Of a stretch of DNA of 64,000 nt, positions 1-8,955 are shown piece by piece. Origin of the DNA: Alteromonas sp. C1M14 (lineage in GTDB: Bacteria > Pseudomonadota > Gammaproteobacteria > Enterobacterales > Alteromonadaceae); the NCBI RefSeq assembly GCF_018860965.1, contig NZ_JAHKQF010000015.1, positions 620,001 through 684,000 of the forward strand, read 5' to 3'. The notes beneath the pieces were generated by a model. It was not told the origin of the DNA and made no database searches. It saw nothing but the letters and a program-made list of their open reading frames with translations. Position 1 is the stretch's first letter. The number at the start of each line of letters is the position of its first letter. The position numbers were made by a program, and so were the translations under genes.

Positions 1-281
1 TTTTCGGTCCTTACGCAGCTGGCTACTACGGCCAATTACCTACCATTACATGCGCAAATACATCAGAAATAAAACCTTGTTTGATGAACACTAACCTCTG
101 ACTAAAACACAGTGGTTATTTCATCGCTTACACTTGTAAACACCGCGCTTTTAATGGGTATGAACTTAGCCTTTACAGCATCTGATTTATACGAAAATAT
201 GCGTTAACAACTTCCGAGGTCCCCTCATAGCCAGATGGTGCCCCGGAGTTAAGAACACTTCGCGATGTGCTACAAGCGAAA
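1..281. other. Left-edge region, no gene assigned
   Basis: Two plus-strand frames are open from the left edge and close at about position 94 and 101. Either could be the last 30 or so codons of a gene outside the window, but neither peptide is recognisable. The rest holds no convincing RBS, promoter or terminator hairpin. Confidence 0.3.
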
Positions 282-1325
282 CTAGTCTATCGCGCAAAGA
301 TCCACAAAATCACCGTCATGCAAACTGTCGTAAATGGTTTTCATAATTGATAATTCGGGGGTGGTACTATCAAGGGGGAGCTCCCAAACCATTACGCCAC
401 CAAGGCCGTGCTGACGGGCAAAGTTGGTTTTTCTTTCAATCATGGGTAGGCCATTGTAATAGTCTTGCTTGCCTTGATATTGCACATTATCCACGCAAGC
501 ATTGGCTGGATCATGTTTAACAATATCAGCAAAACTTCGCCAGCTTGGCCGTGCATAAGCGGGCAATCCCAACATCACGTTCTCGGCGGGAATTTGCCGC
601 TCGCCCACCCAATAAGCAAAGGCGCGTTCCACCAAATCATAGGGCGAGTGATTATCGGGGCGATCATCGTATGTCATCATATTAAGCCAATCAAAACCGG
701 CAAGCGCTTTGTCGCTGTAGGCAGCCGCATCGCCATCGTCGGTGACTTTATTCTTAGTACCAATGACCGCGGCAGATAACTGCTTGCCCTTTGCATGCAA
801 AGCCTGGCTTAATTCAACAATAAAGCCTTCGTAATCATCGGCGCTTTCAAGGCGTGGATATTCCCAGTCCATATCAACACCATCAAGCTGGTAACGAGCC
901 ACGAAAGCAAGGATGTTGTGAATGAAACGACTACGAGCTTCGTCATTAGCGGCAATACGTTCGTACACCAAATCGTAACCGCTATCGTCGCCCCGCCAGC
1001 CACCAAACGAGATAAACACCTGTTTATTCAGTGCATGGGCGCGCTCAACGGTTTCGTCAATCAAGGCACCATTGACACTTTGTATCGCCCCACTGGCATC
1101 ATCGGTTGGGTTAGCAAAGGCAATATTAATGTGGGTAACGTAGGGCAATTGCACATCTAGGGCCTGGCGATAGTTTGGATTTTTAATACTGCTATAGCCA
1201 ATCACTTTAAACTCGGCGTCAATGTTGGCGGTTGAATGAACCGCCGTATGCTGACACGCCGTTAATAGAAGCGATGTCCCCATAGCTATCAGAAAATGAG
1301 CGAAGAGACGGGAACATTCGGGCAT
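282..1325 (-). CDS. GH18 family chitinase-like lipoprotein
   Basis: Probable glycoside hydrolase family 18 enzyme acting on beta-1,4-GlcNAc polymers, anchored in a membrane facing the periplasm or outside. I chose the ATG at 1325 because AGGA lies about 7 bases upstream. The in-frame ATG at 1400 has no SD and would put a second hydrophobic stretch before the signal. From this start the protein has 347 residues, a lipoprotein signal ending LLLTAC (lipidated Cys about residue 24), the GH18 beta-3 motif SFGG near residue 106, and the catalytic DGVDMDWE motif with acid/base Glu near 155. MMTYDD and the C-terminal MVWELPLD also fit the GH18 barrel. There is no chitin-binding module, so soluble oligomers or endo-GlcNAcase-type substrates are possible. 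It stands alone, but a GH20 and a GlcNAc-type regulon lie 14 kb away. Confidence 0.9.
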   Translation of the reverse strand: MPECSRLFAHFLIAMGTSLLLTACQHTAVHSTANIDAEFKVIGYSSIKNPNYRQALDVQLPYVTHINIAFANPTDDASGAIQSVNGALIDETVERAHALNKQVFISFGGWRGDDSGYDLVYERIAANDEARSRFIHNILAFVARYQLDGVDMDWEYPRLESADDYEGFIVELSQALHAKGKQLSAAVIGTKNKVTDDGDAAAYSDKALAGFDWLNMMTYDDRPDNHSPYDLVERAFAYWVGERQIPAENVMLGLPAYARPSWRSFADIVKHDPANACVDNVQYQGKQDYYNGLPMIERKTNFARQHGLGGVMVWELPLDSTTPELSIMKTIYDSLHDGDFVDLCAID

Positions 1326-1569
1326 AAATAATCCTAAAAAAAGTACGATTGACGAATTGAAGAAGCGAAAAAAAACTTGGAGGACTGATTTTCTACGCAT
1401 AAAGAAATCGTCTTAATAGTATCAGCAATCAATACTCGATCGCGACCGAAGTTTGGACAGCCAGCTGTGGGGGGGAGCCATGATGCTTATCGGCTATTAC
1501 GCTGATCGGTAACCCAATTTAACAACAAATATCCGATTACGTCAGCGCAACTACAAAAGGCTATTGACG

Positions 1570-1755
1570 ATGAATTACACAAAAGTATGTAGTGTTATCT
1601 ACGGCGTATTAGTATTCGCGCTATTTATCCTCTTCCTGTTAACAGGTAGCGGCAATTTTTATTTTAAAACCTTCATTGTCTTAACGCTAGGTTATAGCAT
1701 CACCCTTCAACAAATCATTCTAAGAGCAATAATTGCAAACAAAGACAAGGGCTAG
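1570..1755 (+). CDS. Small two-segment membrane protein, unknown
   Basis: Short protein of 61 residues beginning MNYTKVCSVIYG. An in-frame TTG two codons earlier is less likely because AAAGG at 1556-1560 is well spaced for the ATG at 1570. Two hydrophobic stretches (about residues 8-27 and 31-52) and a basic C-terminus ending NKDKG suggest a small inner-membrane protein. I recognise no family. It lies alone between the GH18 gene and the spondin cassette. The start is plausible but there is no homology support, so it may be spurious. Confidence 0.45.
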   Translation: MNYTKVCSVIYGVLVFALFILFLLTGSGNFYFKTFIVLTLGYSITLQQIILRAIIANKDKG

Positions 1756-1885
1756 CTTTTCTGTTAGCGAACCTTGCGCCAGCAGAGCCAATGCCAGTGA
1801 CGTGTTAAGGGGTGTGGCTAAGTACCTCTATTTTCATAGCGGGTACGAATACAGTGTGCGAGATAAAAACAAGGGAAAAAAGTCC

Positions 1886-1903
1886 TGTGATACTTTTGTG
1901 ATA
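1886..1903 (+). promoter_or_regulatory. Direct repeat TGTGATA x2, 11-bp period
   Basis: TGTGATA occurs at 1886-1892 and again at 1897-1903, an 11-bp head-to-tail period. OmpR/PhoB-type regulators typically bind direct repeats one helical turn apart. The repeat lies about 65 bases upstream of the spondin-regulator-kinase cassette, so binding by the cassette's own regulator is an inference. Confidence 0.35.
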
Positions 1904-1966
1904 AATCCCCCCTATTGTTAGGATATTTACTTCATAAACTGTGCTTACTTAATCAAGGAGACAGTT

Positions 1967-2668
1967 ATGAAACTCAAACAAACAGCAAAATCATTGGCCA
2001 TTATCTCTACCTTATTATCAGCCGCTCAAGTTAACGCCGCGGATCTGGATATTACCCTTGTAAACCTCACCCACTCAATTTCTTTTACCCCAGTACTGGT
2101 TGCTGCCCACGGTGAAGACACATCCTTATTTACCCTTGGTGAAGCCGCAAGCTTGTCATTACAAAAAATGGCAGAGGGTGGTGACACATCAGGACTAAAA
2201 TCCGATGTCACCGCTGTCGGTGGCGTTAACCTAGATCTTACCGATGCCCCGACATTAGCGGGTGTGACGTCCATGGGTTCTATTGATACAGGCAGCAACG
2301 AATACTTATCCCTCACCGCTATGTTATTACCTACAAATGACGGTTTTGTGGGCTTAGACAGCTGGCACATCCCCACCGAAGCCGGTACCTATACCATTAT
2401 GCTTAATGGCTATGATGCGGGAACTGAAGTGAATGACGAAATCGTCAATGGTGGCGGCGAAGTGGGTGTGGCGGGTATTCCAGCCGATCCAAGTGGTAAT
2501 GCAGGAAGTGGAGGTACAGGGGCAAGCTTCAACGAAGGCAATACTACTGTTCATATTCACCCAGGCAATATTGGCGATACGGATGCAAACGGCGGTTTTT
2601 CTGACTTAGACAGTACAGTACACAGATGGTTAAACCCTGTGGCTAAGCTGGTCATTACCGTTAACTAA
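1967..2668 (+). CDS. Spondin-domain secreted protein
   Basis: Secreted protein of 233 residues made almost entirely of one bacterial Spondin_N domain. A Sec signal peptide covers about residues 1-24 (cleavage after VNA). The mature part starts with the strand DITLVNLTHSISFTPVLV and carries the family hallmarks TNDGFVG and YDAGTEVNDE, where acidic residues are likely to bind a metal. The C-terminal half has a Gly/Asn-rich insertion and ends in a beta strand. AAGGAG sits just upstream of the ATG. It is first in a run of two spondin genes followed by a response regulator and kinase on the same strand. The biochemical role of bacterial spondin domains is unknown; extracellular adhesion or sensing is a guess. 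Confidence 0.85.
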   Translation: MKLKQTAKSLAIISTLLSAAQVNAADLDITLVNLTHSISFTPVLVAAHGEDTSLFTLGEAASLSLQKMAEGGDTSGLKSDVTAVGGVNLDLTDAPTLAGVTSMGSIDTGSNEYLSLTAMLLPTNDGFVGLDSWHIPTEAGTYTIMLNGYDAGTEVNDEIVNGGGEVGVAGIPADPSGNAGSGGTGASFNEGNTTVHIHPGNIGDTDANGGFSDLDSTVHRWLNPVAKLVITVN

Positions 2669-2681
2669 GGGAAGATTAGGC

Positions 2682-3395
2682 ATGAAAAAAATTCAAACAT
2701 TTAAACTTGTCGGATTAATCGCAATGACGGCTATCTTGTCAGCCTGTGATTTAGATGGCAACGACCACGCTAGTGCTGACGACACGGTTGAGCCAATCGA
2801 AACACCACAAACCTATGTCTATGAAGTGACCCTGACGAATATCACGCAAGGGCAAATGATTTCACCACCGGCGGTTATTACACATGCCGCAGGCGTGAAG
2901 TTATGGGAGGCCGGTGAATCGGCAAGTGTTGCTTTAGAGATGTTAGCTGAAAGCGGCGACAGCAGCGAACTAGTAGCCCTACCCGACGTTGAGCACAGTG
3001 TGATAAGCGAAACTGGCCTGGCGCCTGGTGAATCCCAAACACTGACACTGGAACTGAGTGACACCGACGCCATGAGTATTAGTCTGGCGGTAATGCTAGG
3101 TATTACTAACGATGGTTTTACCGGTGTAACCGATTTAGATATCAGTAGTCTTGAACTTGATGAAAGCTATAAGCAATCATTAATGGCCTACGATGCTGGC
3201 ACGGAAAAAAATGATGAAATTGCTGTGCCTGGTGTTGGCGGTGAAGCCTTCAATGCAAGTCGTGAAGGCGACGTGGATCGGGTTGCCGTTCATGCCGGTA
3301 TATTAACCGAACATGAATTAGACGGTTCAATTTTACTGCCTGAGCATAAGTTTGATAATCCAACAGCCCAATTAATTATCACTCGCGTGCAATAA
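2682..3395 (+). CDS. Spondin-domain lipoprotein
   Basis: Paralogue of the preceding gene, 237 residues, but a lipoprotein: the signal ends ILSAC with lipidated Cys22, followed by an acidic linker (DLDGNDHASADD). The Spondin_N domain runs from about residue 45 and repeats the landmarks TNDGFTG and YDAGTEKNDE seen in the neighbour. The gap between the two genes is only 13 bp, so they are probably cotranscribed. The pair gives one released and one membrane-anchored version of the same fold, which suggests a partnership, though nothing in the sequence proves they interact. Confidence 0.85.
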   Translation: MKKIQTFKLVGLIAMTAILSACDLDGNDHASADDTVEPIETPQTYVYEVTLTNITQGQMISPPAVITHAAGVKLWEAGESASVALEMLAESGDSSELVALPDVEHSVISETGLAPGESQTLTLELSDTDAMSISLAVMLGITNDGFTGVTDLDISSLELDESYKQSLMAYDAGTEKNDEIAVPGVGGEAFNASREGDVDRVAVHAGILTEHELDGSILLPEHKFDNPTAQLIITRVQ

Positions 3396-3405
3396 AATAG
3401 TCATT

Positions 3406-3446
3406 TAACCGCTCTTATCTATATACCTTATAGATAGGAGTGGTTA
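3406..3446 (+). promoter_or_regulatory. Long hairpin covering the regulator's SD
   Basis: Positions 3406-3422 pair with 3430-3446: 17 consecutive base pairs including two G-U pairs, around a 7-base loop (ATACCTT). The GGAG that serves the next gene (3437-3440) lies inside the 3' arm. No T tract follows, so it is not a standard intrinsic terminator. It could mask the SD, or mark an mRNA processing point between the spondin genes and the two-component genes. Confidence 0.55.
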
Positions 3447-3451
3447 CTTCA

Positions 3452-4144
3452 ATGACCAATAAGATTTTATTAGTTGAAGATAGTCTGGATATTGCCAATA
3501 TAATTTCCATCAATTTATCGATGATGGATTATCAAGTTGCTGTCTTTCACGATGGTAGTGAAGCCTACAAACAGCTCAACCATCCTTATGATCTCGCCAT
3601 TTTAGATATCACGCTTCCTGGCACCGACGGCCTTAAATTGTGCAAACGATTACGACAACTACAACCGGATATCGCAATCATTATGCTCACCGCCAAAACC
3701 ACTGAATTAGATGTGGTAAAGGGCTTAGAAAATGGCGCTGATGATTACTTAACTAAGCCGTTTTCCGTTTTAGAATTACAAGCCAGAGTTAAAGCACACC
3801 TAAGGCGTAATCAAGGTAAGCAGCAACTCGAGACAGCAAGTAAGGAAGTGTTAACTTTTGGTGAGTTAACCATTGACCCAAATCTCTATCGAATACAACT
3901 TAGCGATACGGTGTTGGAATGCACCGCCAAAGAATTTGAGTTGCTGTATTTTTTAGCCCAGCAACCCCAACGGGTTTTTAGTCGAGAAGAATTACTCCAT
4001 AGTATTTGGGGGTGTCGTCGTGAAGGCTCGGCCCACACCGTCAATTCTACGGTTAATCGCCTTCGTTCAAAGCTAGAGACTGATCCTGCCAACCCATTTT
4101 GGTTAAAAACCGTTTGGGGCGTTGGCTATAAGTTTTCCTATTAA
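3452..4144 (+). CDS. OmpR-family response regulator
   Basis: DNA-binding response regulator, 230 residues from the ATG at 3452. A GTG four codons upstream is rejected because it lacks an SD, while GGAG at 3437-3440 serves the ATG. The receiver domain (about 1-118) has the acidic pocket at ED9-10, phosphoacceptor Asp52 (LAILDITLPG), Thr80 and Lys102. The C-terminal winged helix (about 130-230) has the usual EFELLYFL and VNSTVNRLRSKLE elements and ends VWGVGYKF. The kinase gene follows after 26 bp. Two spondin genes upstream on the same strand are likely targets or cargo of the pathway. Confidence 0.93.
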   Translation: MTNKILLVEDSLDIANIISINLSMMDYQVAVFHDGSEAYKQLNHPYDLAILDITLPGTDGLKLCKRLRQLQPDIAIIMLTAKTTELDVVKGLENGADDYLTKPFSVLELQARVKAHLRRNQGKQQLETASKEVLTFGELTIDPNLYRIQLSDTVLECTAKEFELLYFLAQQPQRVFSREELLHSIWGCRREGSAHTVNSTVNRLRSKLETDPANPFWLKTVWGVGYKFSY

Positions 4145-4170
4145 AAAGACACTATTAATCGAGATTACCC

Positions 4171-5634
4171 ATGTTCCGAACACTCGCCAGCCAACTCACC
4201 CTCGCCATTAGCGCTTTATTCATTATTGCTGCCTTTGTTTTATTTCAATGGTATTTACATAGCAGTGAAAAGTTTGCTGATGAAGTTGAACAAGTTTTAC
4301 ATAGGGATTTGGCGGCCCATATCGTTCATGATAATCCTCAATTAGAAAGTGGGGTCATCGACACCGACAGCTTGGTGTCGGCCTTTCACACCAAAATGTT
4401 ATTAGGTCCAGAATGGGAATTTTACGCACTCGATACCAAGGGAAAGGTACTCGCTTACTCTGCCCCTGAGGGCGTAGTTAAATTAAACAGCATTAACCTA
4501 AAACCTATCCATGATTATCTTAACGGAAAGCACTTTCCCGTTTATGGCGATGATCCTAGAACCCCAGGCGCACAAAAAATATTTTCGGTTACCCCCATCA
4601 CCAACGCCCAATCGGCTCAGGCACAGGGGTATTTATACGTTATTATCGGCGGCCAGAAACGGGATTCTGCCACCGCCCTTTTAGCAGGTAGCAAAGTAGT
4701 AAAAGACAGCGCTTTTACCCTTGGGTTAACCATTTTATTCGGTCTTATGGCCATGTTGTTGATAATTACCATTATTACTAAACCACTAAAAAAGCTTAGC
4801 CAGCGTAGCCTCGACTATGTCAAAAATGACTTTACTCACCTAAATGCTCCCCCTAACACTTGGCTAAACAGCAAAGAAATTGAAGACTTAGAAACAAGCT
4901 TTATTTGTGCAGCCCAGCACATTAATAAACAACTCAATCAGATAAAAAATACCGAACAACTGAGAAGAGAACTGCTGTCTCATATTTCCCATGATTTCAA
5001 AACGCCAATGACAGGCCTAAACGGCTATTTAGAAACTTGGTTGATTAGCCCCGAAGACAAACGTAAGCCAGAGCTTGTGCATCTAGCGTATCAAAACAGT
5101 TTGCAGATCAACCAACTGGTAGATCAACTCTTTGAGTTAGCACGGCTAGAAAGTGGCGATATTCAGTTTATTCCCGAACCCGTTAACGTGGTGGAACTCG
5201 CCTACGATGTGATGCAGCGCCTTCGTTTTCAGGCCGAGCAACAACAAGTCCAGCTTCGGGTCGTAGCCGATACGGAACATGGCATTATCGCCTATGCCGA
5301 TATCAGCAAGTTAGAGCGCGTATTGGTGAACTTAATTGATAATGCCATTCGTCACACCCAAGCGAGCGGTATGGTAAAAATCGAAATCAATGATTATCAA
5401 GATAAGGTGGCCATGAGCATTATCGATAACGGGCGCGGTATTCATCAAAACGAACTCGAAGCCATCTTTGAACCTAAATATCAGGCCTCTAATACCCAAG
5501 CAAACATTGCCAATGCAGGGCTAGGCTTATCCATCGTAAAGCGGTTACTGGAAATACATAAAAGCGTTATTCATGTCTCTAGCAAACCCGGAATAGGCAG
5601 TCAGTTTACCTTCGAACTCGGGAAGACTGCGTAA
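4171..5634 (+). CDS. Sensor histidine kinase
   Basis: Inner-membrane histidine kinase, 487 residues, partner of the regulator just upstream. Order of parts: TM1 (about 9-28), periplasmic sensor (about 30-180), TM2 (about 182-202), HAMP-like linker, dimerisation domain with SHISHDFKTP (phosphoacceptor His274), and a catalytic domain with N box NLIDNAIRHT, G1 DNGRGI and G2 GLGLSI. The sensor region has no recognisable PAS or Cache signature. The ligand is unknown; an envelope or surface cue linked to the spondin proteins is an inference from position only. Confidence 0.93.
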   Translation: MFRTLASQLTLAISALFIIAAFVLFQWYLHSSEKFADEVEQVLHRDLAAHIVHDNPQLESGVIDTDSLVSAFHTKMLLGPEWEFYALDTKGKVLAYSAPEGVVKLNSINLKPIHDYLNGKHFPVYGDDPRTPGAQKIFSVTPITNAQSAQAQGYLYVIIGGQKRDSATALLAGSKVVKDSAFTLGLTILFGLMAMLLIITIITKPLKKLSQRSLDYVKNDFTHLNAPPNTWLNSKEIEDLETSFICAAQHINKQLNQIKNTEQLRRELLSHISHDFKTPMTGLNGYLETWLISPEDKRKPELVHLAYQNSLQINQLVDQLFELARLESGDIQFIPEPVNVVELAYDVMQRLRFQAEQQQVQLRVVADTEHGIIAYADISKLERVLVNLIDNAIRHTQASGMVKIEINDYQDKVAMSIIDNGRGIHQNELEAIFEPKYQASNTQANIANAGLGLSIVKRLLEIHKSVIHVSSKPGIGSQFTFELGKTA

Positions 5635-5656
5635 ACGAACAGATAATAAAGGGTCG

Positions 5657-5800
5657 TTAATCTTTCCCCTTTCCTTTATTTTGAGAGCAGCGTTTAGAAC
5701 AATACTTCACGTTGCTCCAGTTCTTTTCCCATTTTTTTCGCCAACTAAATGGGCGATGACAAACGGGACACATTTTTTCAGGCAGTTCAGACTTCTTCAT
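5657..5800 (-). CDS. DUF2256 mini zinc-ribbon protein
   Basis: A 47-residue gene read directly from the minus strand. It starts with ATG at 5800, 14 bases inside the photolyase stop region, and ends at TAA 5657-5659. The peptide contains [14 protein letters not shown], then a KYC and an RC, giving four Cys (11, 14, 34, 38) of a zinc-ribbon type and the RPFxWRKKW core of DUF2256. This family is commonly found beside photolyase/cryptochrome genes. The frame overlap implies translational coupling to the photolyase. The function is not established; a helper for the Fe-S photolyase or a nucleic-acid-binding partner is an inference. Confidence 0.85.
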   Translation of the reverse strand: MKKSELPEKMCPVCHRPFSWRKKWEKNWSNVKYCSKRCSQNKGKGKD

Positions 5801-7325
5801 TGTGTGTCAATTTCGATAAAAATATCTCCGCATCCTGTTTCATGGCATCGATATTTTCATTTTTCATGCGGCCGTAGGTTTTATAGATCAGTGCCATACG
5901 TGGGTTGTTGCTGAGTTTTTCTTTGTGCTTGTCTATAAAGTGCCAATACAGATAATTAAAAGGACAAGCTTTAGGGCCTGTTTTTTTAGACACCTGGTAA
6001 CCGCAATTTTTACAGTAGTTCGACATCTTGTTGATATAGCTGCCACTGGCGACATAAGGCTTACTGGCTAAGTTGCCGCCATCACTATATAGGATCATAC
6101 CAGCCACGTTTGGTAGCTCTACCCACTCATAGGCGTCTGCATACACCAGCAAGTACCAATCTTGCACCTCTTGAGGGCTTAATTCAGTTAATAAACTGAA
6201 GTTGCCCAGTACCATTAACCGCTGAATATGATGGGCATATGCGTTGTCTTTGGTTTCTTTAATACACTGTCGCATACAATTCATATTGGTGCGTCCATGC
6301 CAGTAGAAATCCGGTAGGGTTCGGCTATTGTTGAAATAGTTGTCGTGTTTGAGGGCAGGCATAAAATGCCAGTAATAGCCACGTACATATTCTCGCCAAC
6401 CAAGAATTTGTCTTATAAAGCCTTCTGCAGAATTAAGAGGCACCTGCCCTGCGCAGTAAGCTTGCTCCGCGGCCATGATCACTTCTTTTGCCGTCAGTAA
6501 CCCACAATTTAAGTAAAAGGCAATATGGGAATGATAAAGCCAGGGTTGCCCCTCTACCATGGCATCTTGGAATTTACCAAAGTGAGGCAGACGCTCTTGC
6601 AGAAAAATATCGAGCACCCCCAATGCATCGTCACGAGTCACCGCAAAGTAAAAGTTGTCTAGGTGACCAAAGTGATCAGAAAACACGTCATCAACAAGGC
6701 GTATCACCTCGTCGGTTATTTTGTCGGTTTTAAATGTTGTATGTTTGGGTACCTGTTGTGTCGCTGGCATAGGTTCCCGGTTTTGGGCATCATAATTCCA
6801 CTTTCCCCCTTGCGGGTTATCACCGTCCATAAGTACATGGTGTTTACGGCGCATTTGACGGTAAAAAAACTCCATTCTTAGCTGTTTTCTCCCTTCCGCC
6901 CATGCACTAAATTCATCGGGAGTAGAAAGAAACCGATTGTCTTGGCAAAAAATGACGGGACACCCTAAAACGTGTTCCCATTGCTGCATACTTTTTAACA
7001 GTCGATATTCACCCGGCATGGTCACCCTTACTTCGCTAAAGTCGCCTTTAGCACAGGCAAGCTTGACTTGTTCGAGTAGGCTTCCTTGGTTGTTTTCATC
7101 ATCATATTTGATGTAAGAAACGGTGTAATTATTCGCTTTGAGCTCTGCAGCGAAATGACGCATAGCACTGAATAAAAATGCGATTTTCTTTTTATGGTGG
7201 TTAACATATGTCGCTTCTTCACGCACTTCAGCCAGTAAAAGGGTATCCACGGTTTTTCTGGCATCGCTGATGGCAGGTAAGGTGTGAGTAAGTTGATCGC
7301 CTAAAACTAAAATAAGTGCTGCCAT
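5787..7325 (-). CDS. Fe-S bacterial (6-4) photolyase / cryptochrome
   Basis: Flavoprotein of 512 residues resembling the FeS-BCP class, which repairs (6-4) photoproducts in light. The N-terminal Rossmann-like domain starts LILVLGDQL, typical for this class, and the C-terminal half is the FAD-binding helical domain. All four expected cluster ligands are visible: one in the MNCMRQC region, two in YCKNC and one in KACPFN, 13 residues after the second Cys of YCKNC, as in Agrobacterium PhrB. I start at ATG 7325 (MAALILV); the frame extends to a TTG at 7367 that has no support. A DUF2256 gene overlaps the 3' end. A pigment- or light-signalling cryptochrome role cannot be excluded. Confidence 0.92.
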   Translation of the reverse strand: MAALILVLGDQLTHTLPAISDARKTVDTLLLAEVREEATYVNHHKKKIAFLFSAMRHFAAELKANNYTVSYIKYDDENNQGSLLEQVKLACAKGDFSEVRVTMPGEYRLLKSMQQWEHVLGCPVIFCQDNRFLSTPDEFSAWAEGRKQLRMEFFYRQMRRKHHVLMDGDNPQGGKWNYDAQNREPMPATQQVPKHTTFKTDKITDEVIRLVDDVFSDHFGHLDNFYFAVTRDDALGVLDIFLQERLPHFGKFQDAMVEGQPWLYHSHIAFYLNCGLLTAKEVIMAAEQAYCAGQVPLNSAEGFIRQILGWREYVRGYYWHFMPALKHDNYFNNSRTLPDFYWHGRTNMNCMRQCIKETKDNAYAHHIQRLMVLGNFSLLTELSPQEVQDWYLLVYADAYEWVELPNVAGMILYSDGGNLASKPYVASGSYINKMSNYCKNCGYQVSKKTGPKACPFNYLYWHFIDKHKEKLSNNPRMALIYKTYGRMKNENIDAMKQDAEIFLSKLTHNEEV

Positions 7326-7527
7326 GCTCTGCTCATTGGGTTGTGGTATTGATTGAAAGACAACCAAAGCAACTCACAACGGTGTCTTCGTTAAATAAAA
7401 GAAGTTAAATATGTGTAGAAGTATAGGAAGGATCAGTTAATGTAAAAAGGTGCATAGTCCCCAGTACCCTTTCCTCGCACCCTATGCAATACTTCGCCTG
7501 ATCAACAGTAGCTAACAAGAGTAGAAC

Positions 7528-8397
7528 GTGTTTTATTTAGTCGCGATAACCGTATTATGGGCATTTTCTTTTTCGTTAATTGGTGAATATTTGGCCGGTG
7601 AAGTAGACAGTTATTTTTCTGTTCTTACCCGAGTTTCATTGGCATCTTTCGTCTTCTTGCCTTTCTTAAAACCCCGCTTGTTAACCACACAACAAAAGCT
7701 CGTGCTGAGCGCATTGGGTGCAATGCAGCTGGGGGTGATGTATATCTTCTTTTATCATTCATTTTTATATCTAACCGTACCTGAAGTATTGCTGTTCACT
7801 ATCTTCACCCCGCTTTACGTTGCCATACTTAACGACGCCCTATTTAAACGATTTACCCCGCTGCATATTCTCTGCGCCCTAATCGCTACCGCAGGTGCCG
7901 CGATCATCCGCTTTCAAGGTGTCAGTGAAAATTTTTGGGTGGGCTTTTTCATTGTACAGGGCGCAAACCTTTGCTTTGCGTTAGGTCAGGTCGGCTATCG
8001 AAAACTGGCATCCACATTTCCCCCAAACCTGTCTTACCGTCACATTTTCGCGTGGTTTTACATTGGCGCTCTTAGCATTGCCCTACCGGCGTTCTTTCTT
8101 TTGGGCAACCCCCAACAACTGCCGCAAACCAATATCCAATGGGGTGTGCTGATGTGGCTTGGTATCGTGGCATCTGGGCTTGGTTATTATTTTTGGAATC
8201 TAGGTGCCTTGAAAGTCTCCGCCGGCACCTTAGCTATTATGAATAACGCGCTCATCCCTGCGGGACTGGTGGTTAATTTGCTACTTTGGCAAAAAGACAC
8301 CCATTATGGCCGTCTTTTACTGGGTGGTTTGGTAATAGGGCTCGCGTTGTGGATATCTCAGCGGTACTCGGCTAAGCAAGTTAGTTCACTGAACTAA
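7528..8397 (+). CDS. EamA/DMT-family transporter
   Basis: Inner-membrane permease, 289 residues with about ten hydrophobic helices in two EamA repeats (roughly 1-130 and 140-285). The opening LWAFSFSLIGEYLAGEVDS resembles the carboxylate/amino acid/amine exporters of this superfamily. It starts with GTG at 7528. The gene is divergent from the photolyase across about 200 bp. Substrate and direction cannot be read from the sequence. Confidence 0.85.
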   Translation: MFYLVAITVLWAFSFSLIGEYLAGEVDSYFSVLTRVSLASFVFLPFLKPRLLTTQQKLVLSALGAMQLGVMYIFFYHSFLYLTVPEVLLFTIFTPLYVAILNDALFKRFTPLHILCALIATAGAAIIRFQGVSENFWVGFFIVQGANLCFALGQVGYRKLASTFPPNLSYRHIFAWFYIGALSIALPAFFLLGNPQQLPQTNIQWGVLMWLGIVASGLGYYFWNLGALKVSAGTLAIMNNALIPAGLVVNLLLWQKDTHYGRLLLGGLVIGLALWISQRYSAKQVSSLN

Positions 8398-8425
8398 CCA
8401 CGGCCCCATTAGGCCGAAAGAAAAA

Positions 8426-8878
8426 TTAACGCCGTTGGTAGATGCTGTGCATTGTGTAGTCTTTTCTTGGCCCTTTAACCTCCCATGTGGATGACCAGGT
8501 TGGCCACGACTGAAATCCATAATCGACCACATAGTTATCGTCACCGCAAAGATGTTCGCCGTGGGGTTGCCCCACACTAAACGTATGGAAATAGCGTTCA
8601 TCATCAAACAATACGTCAAACCTGTTGCGTGACGATTGTTGCCATATATAGGCCCGCTCAGCCAGTAGCGTGTTGCCATTGGGGCCGGTAACCTGCCCCG
8701 TCTCTTGATAGTGCAGCTGGGACTTGCACCACGTAAAGCAAGCGTTTCCAACAAATTGAAATTTATCACCGTTATTTTGCACAATGGTACGCGTCACAAG
8801 CCAATTACCGACAAAATCATTCAAGCTGGCAGGTAACGTTTTCTTTATCAGAGGGTCGTGCGGGCTATTATTGCTCAT
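8426..8878 (-). CDS. DUF6314 family protein
   Basis: Soluble protein of about 150 residues. The conserved pattern of DUF6314 is visible: LNDFVGNW near the start, RAYIWQ, a V-x-F-D-D-x-R-x-FH segment (DDERYFHTF), CGDDNYVVDY, and the terminal WEVKGPRKDYTMHSIYQR. A lipocalin-like small-molecule-binding barrel is the likely fold. I use ATG 8878; the frame can be extended to GTG 8896, and neither has a clear SD. The gene converges on one EamA transporter and follows another. Its function is unknown. Confidence 0.78.
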   Translation of the reverse strand: MSNNSPHDPLIKKTLPASLNDFVGNWLVTRTIVQNNGDKFQFVGNACFTWCKSQLHYQETGQVTGPNGNTLLAERAYIWQQSSRNRFDVLFDDERYFHTFSVGQPHGEHLCGDDNYVVDYGFQSWPTWSSTWEVKGPRKDYTMHSIYQRR

Positions 8879-8955
8879 ATGGTGGGGTTTATTCACGATA
8901 ATGGATCATTATAAATCATAATGAACTAACCTATTAGGATATAACAACTAATCCG

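Noticed and set aside
1886-1903. Possible CRP site because of TGTGA
   Set aside because: The second element is a direct TGTGATA, not the inverted TCACA a CRP site needs.
1733-1921. 62-codon plus-strand frame
   Set aside because: No ATG with an SD and no recognisable content; it overlaps the promoter region and the direct repeat before the spondin gene.
5681-5914. 77-codon plus frame
   Set aside because: It is the antisense of the DUF2256 gene and the photolyase 3' end, both supported by motifs.
8386-8784. 132-codon minus frame inside the DUF6314 gene
   Set aside because: It lies in another frame of a gene with clear family motifs.
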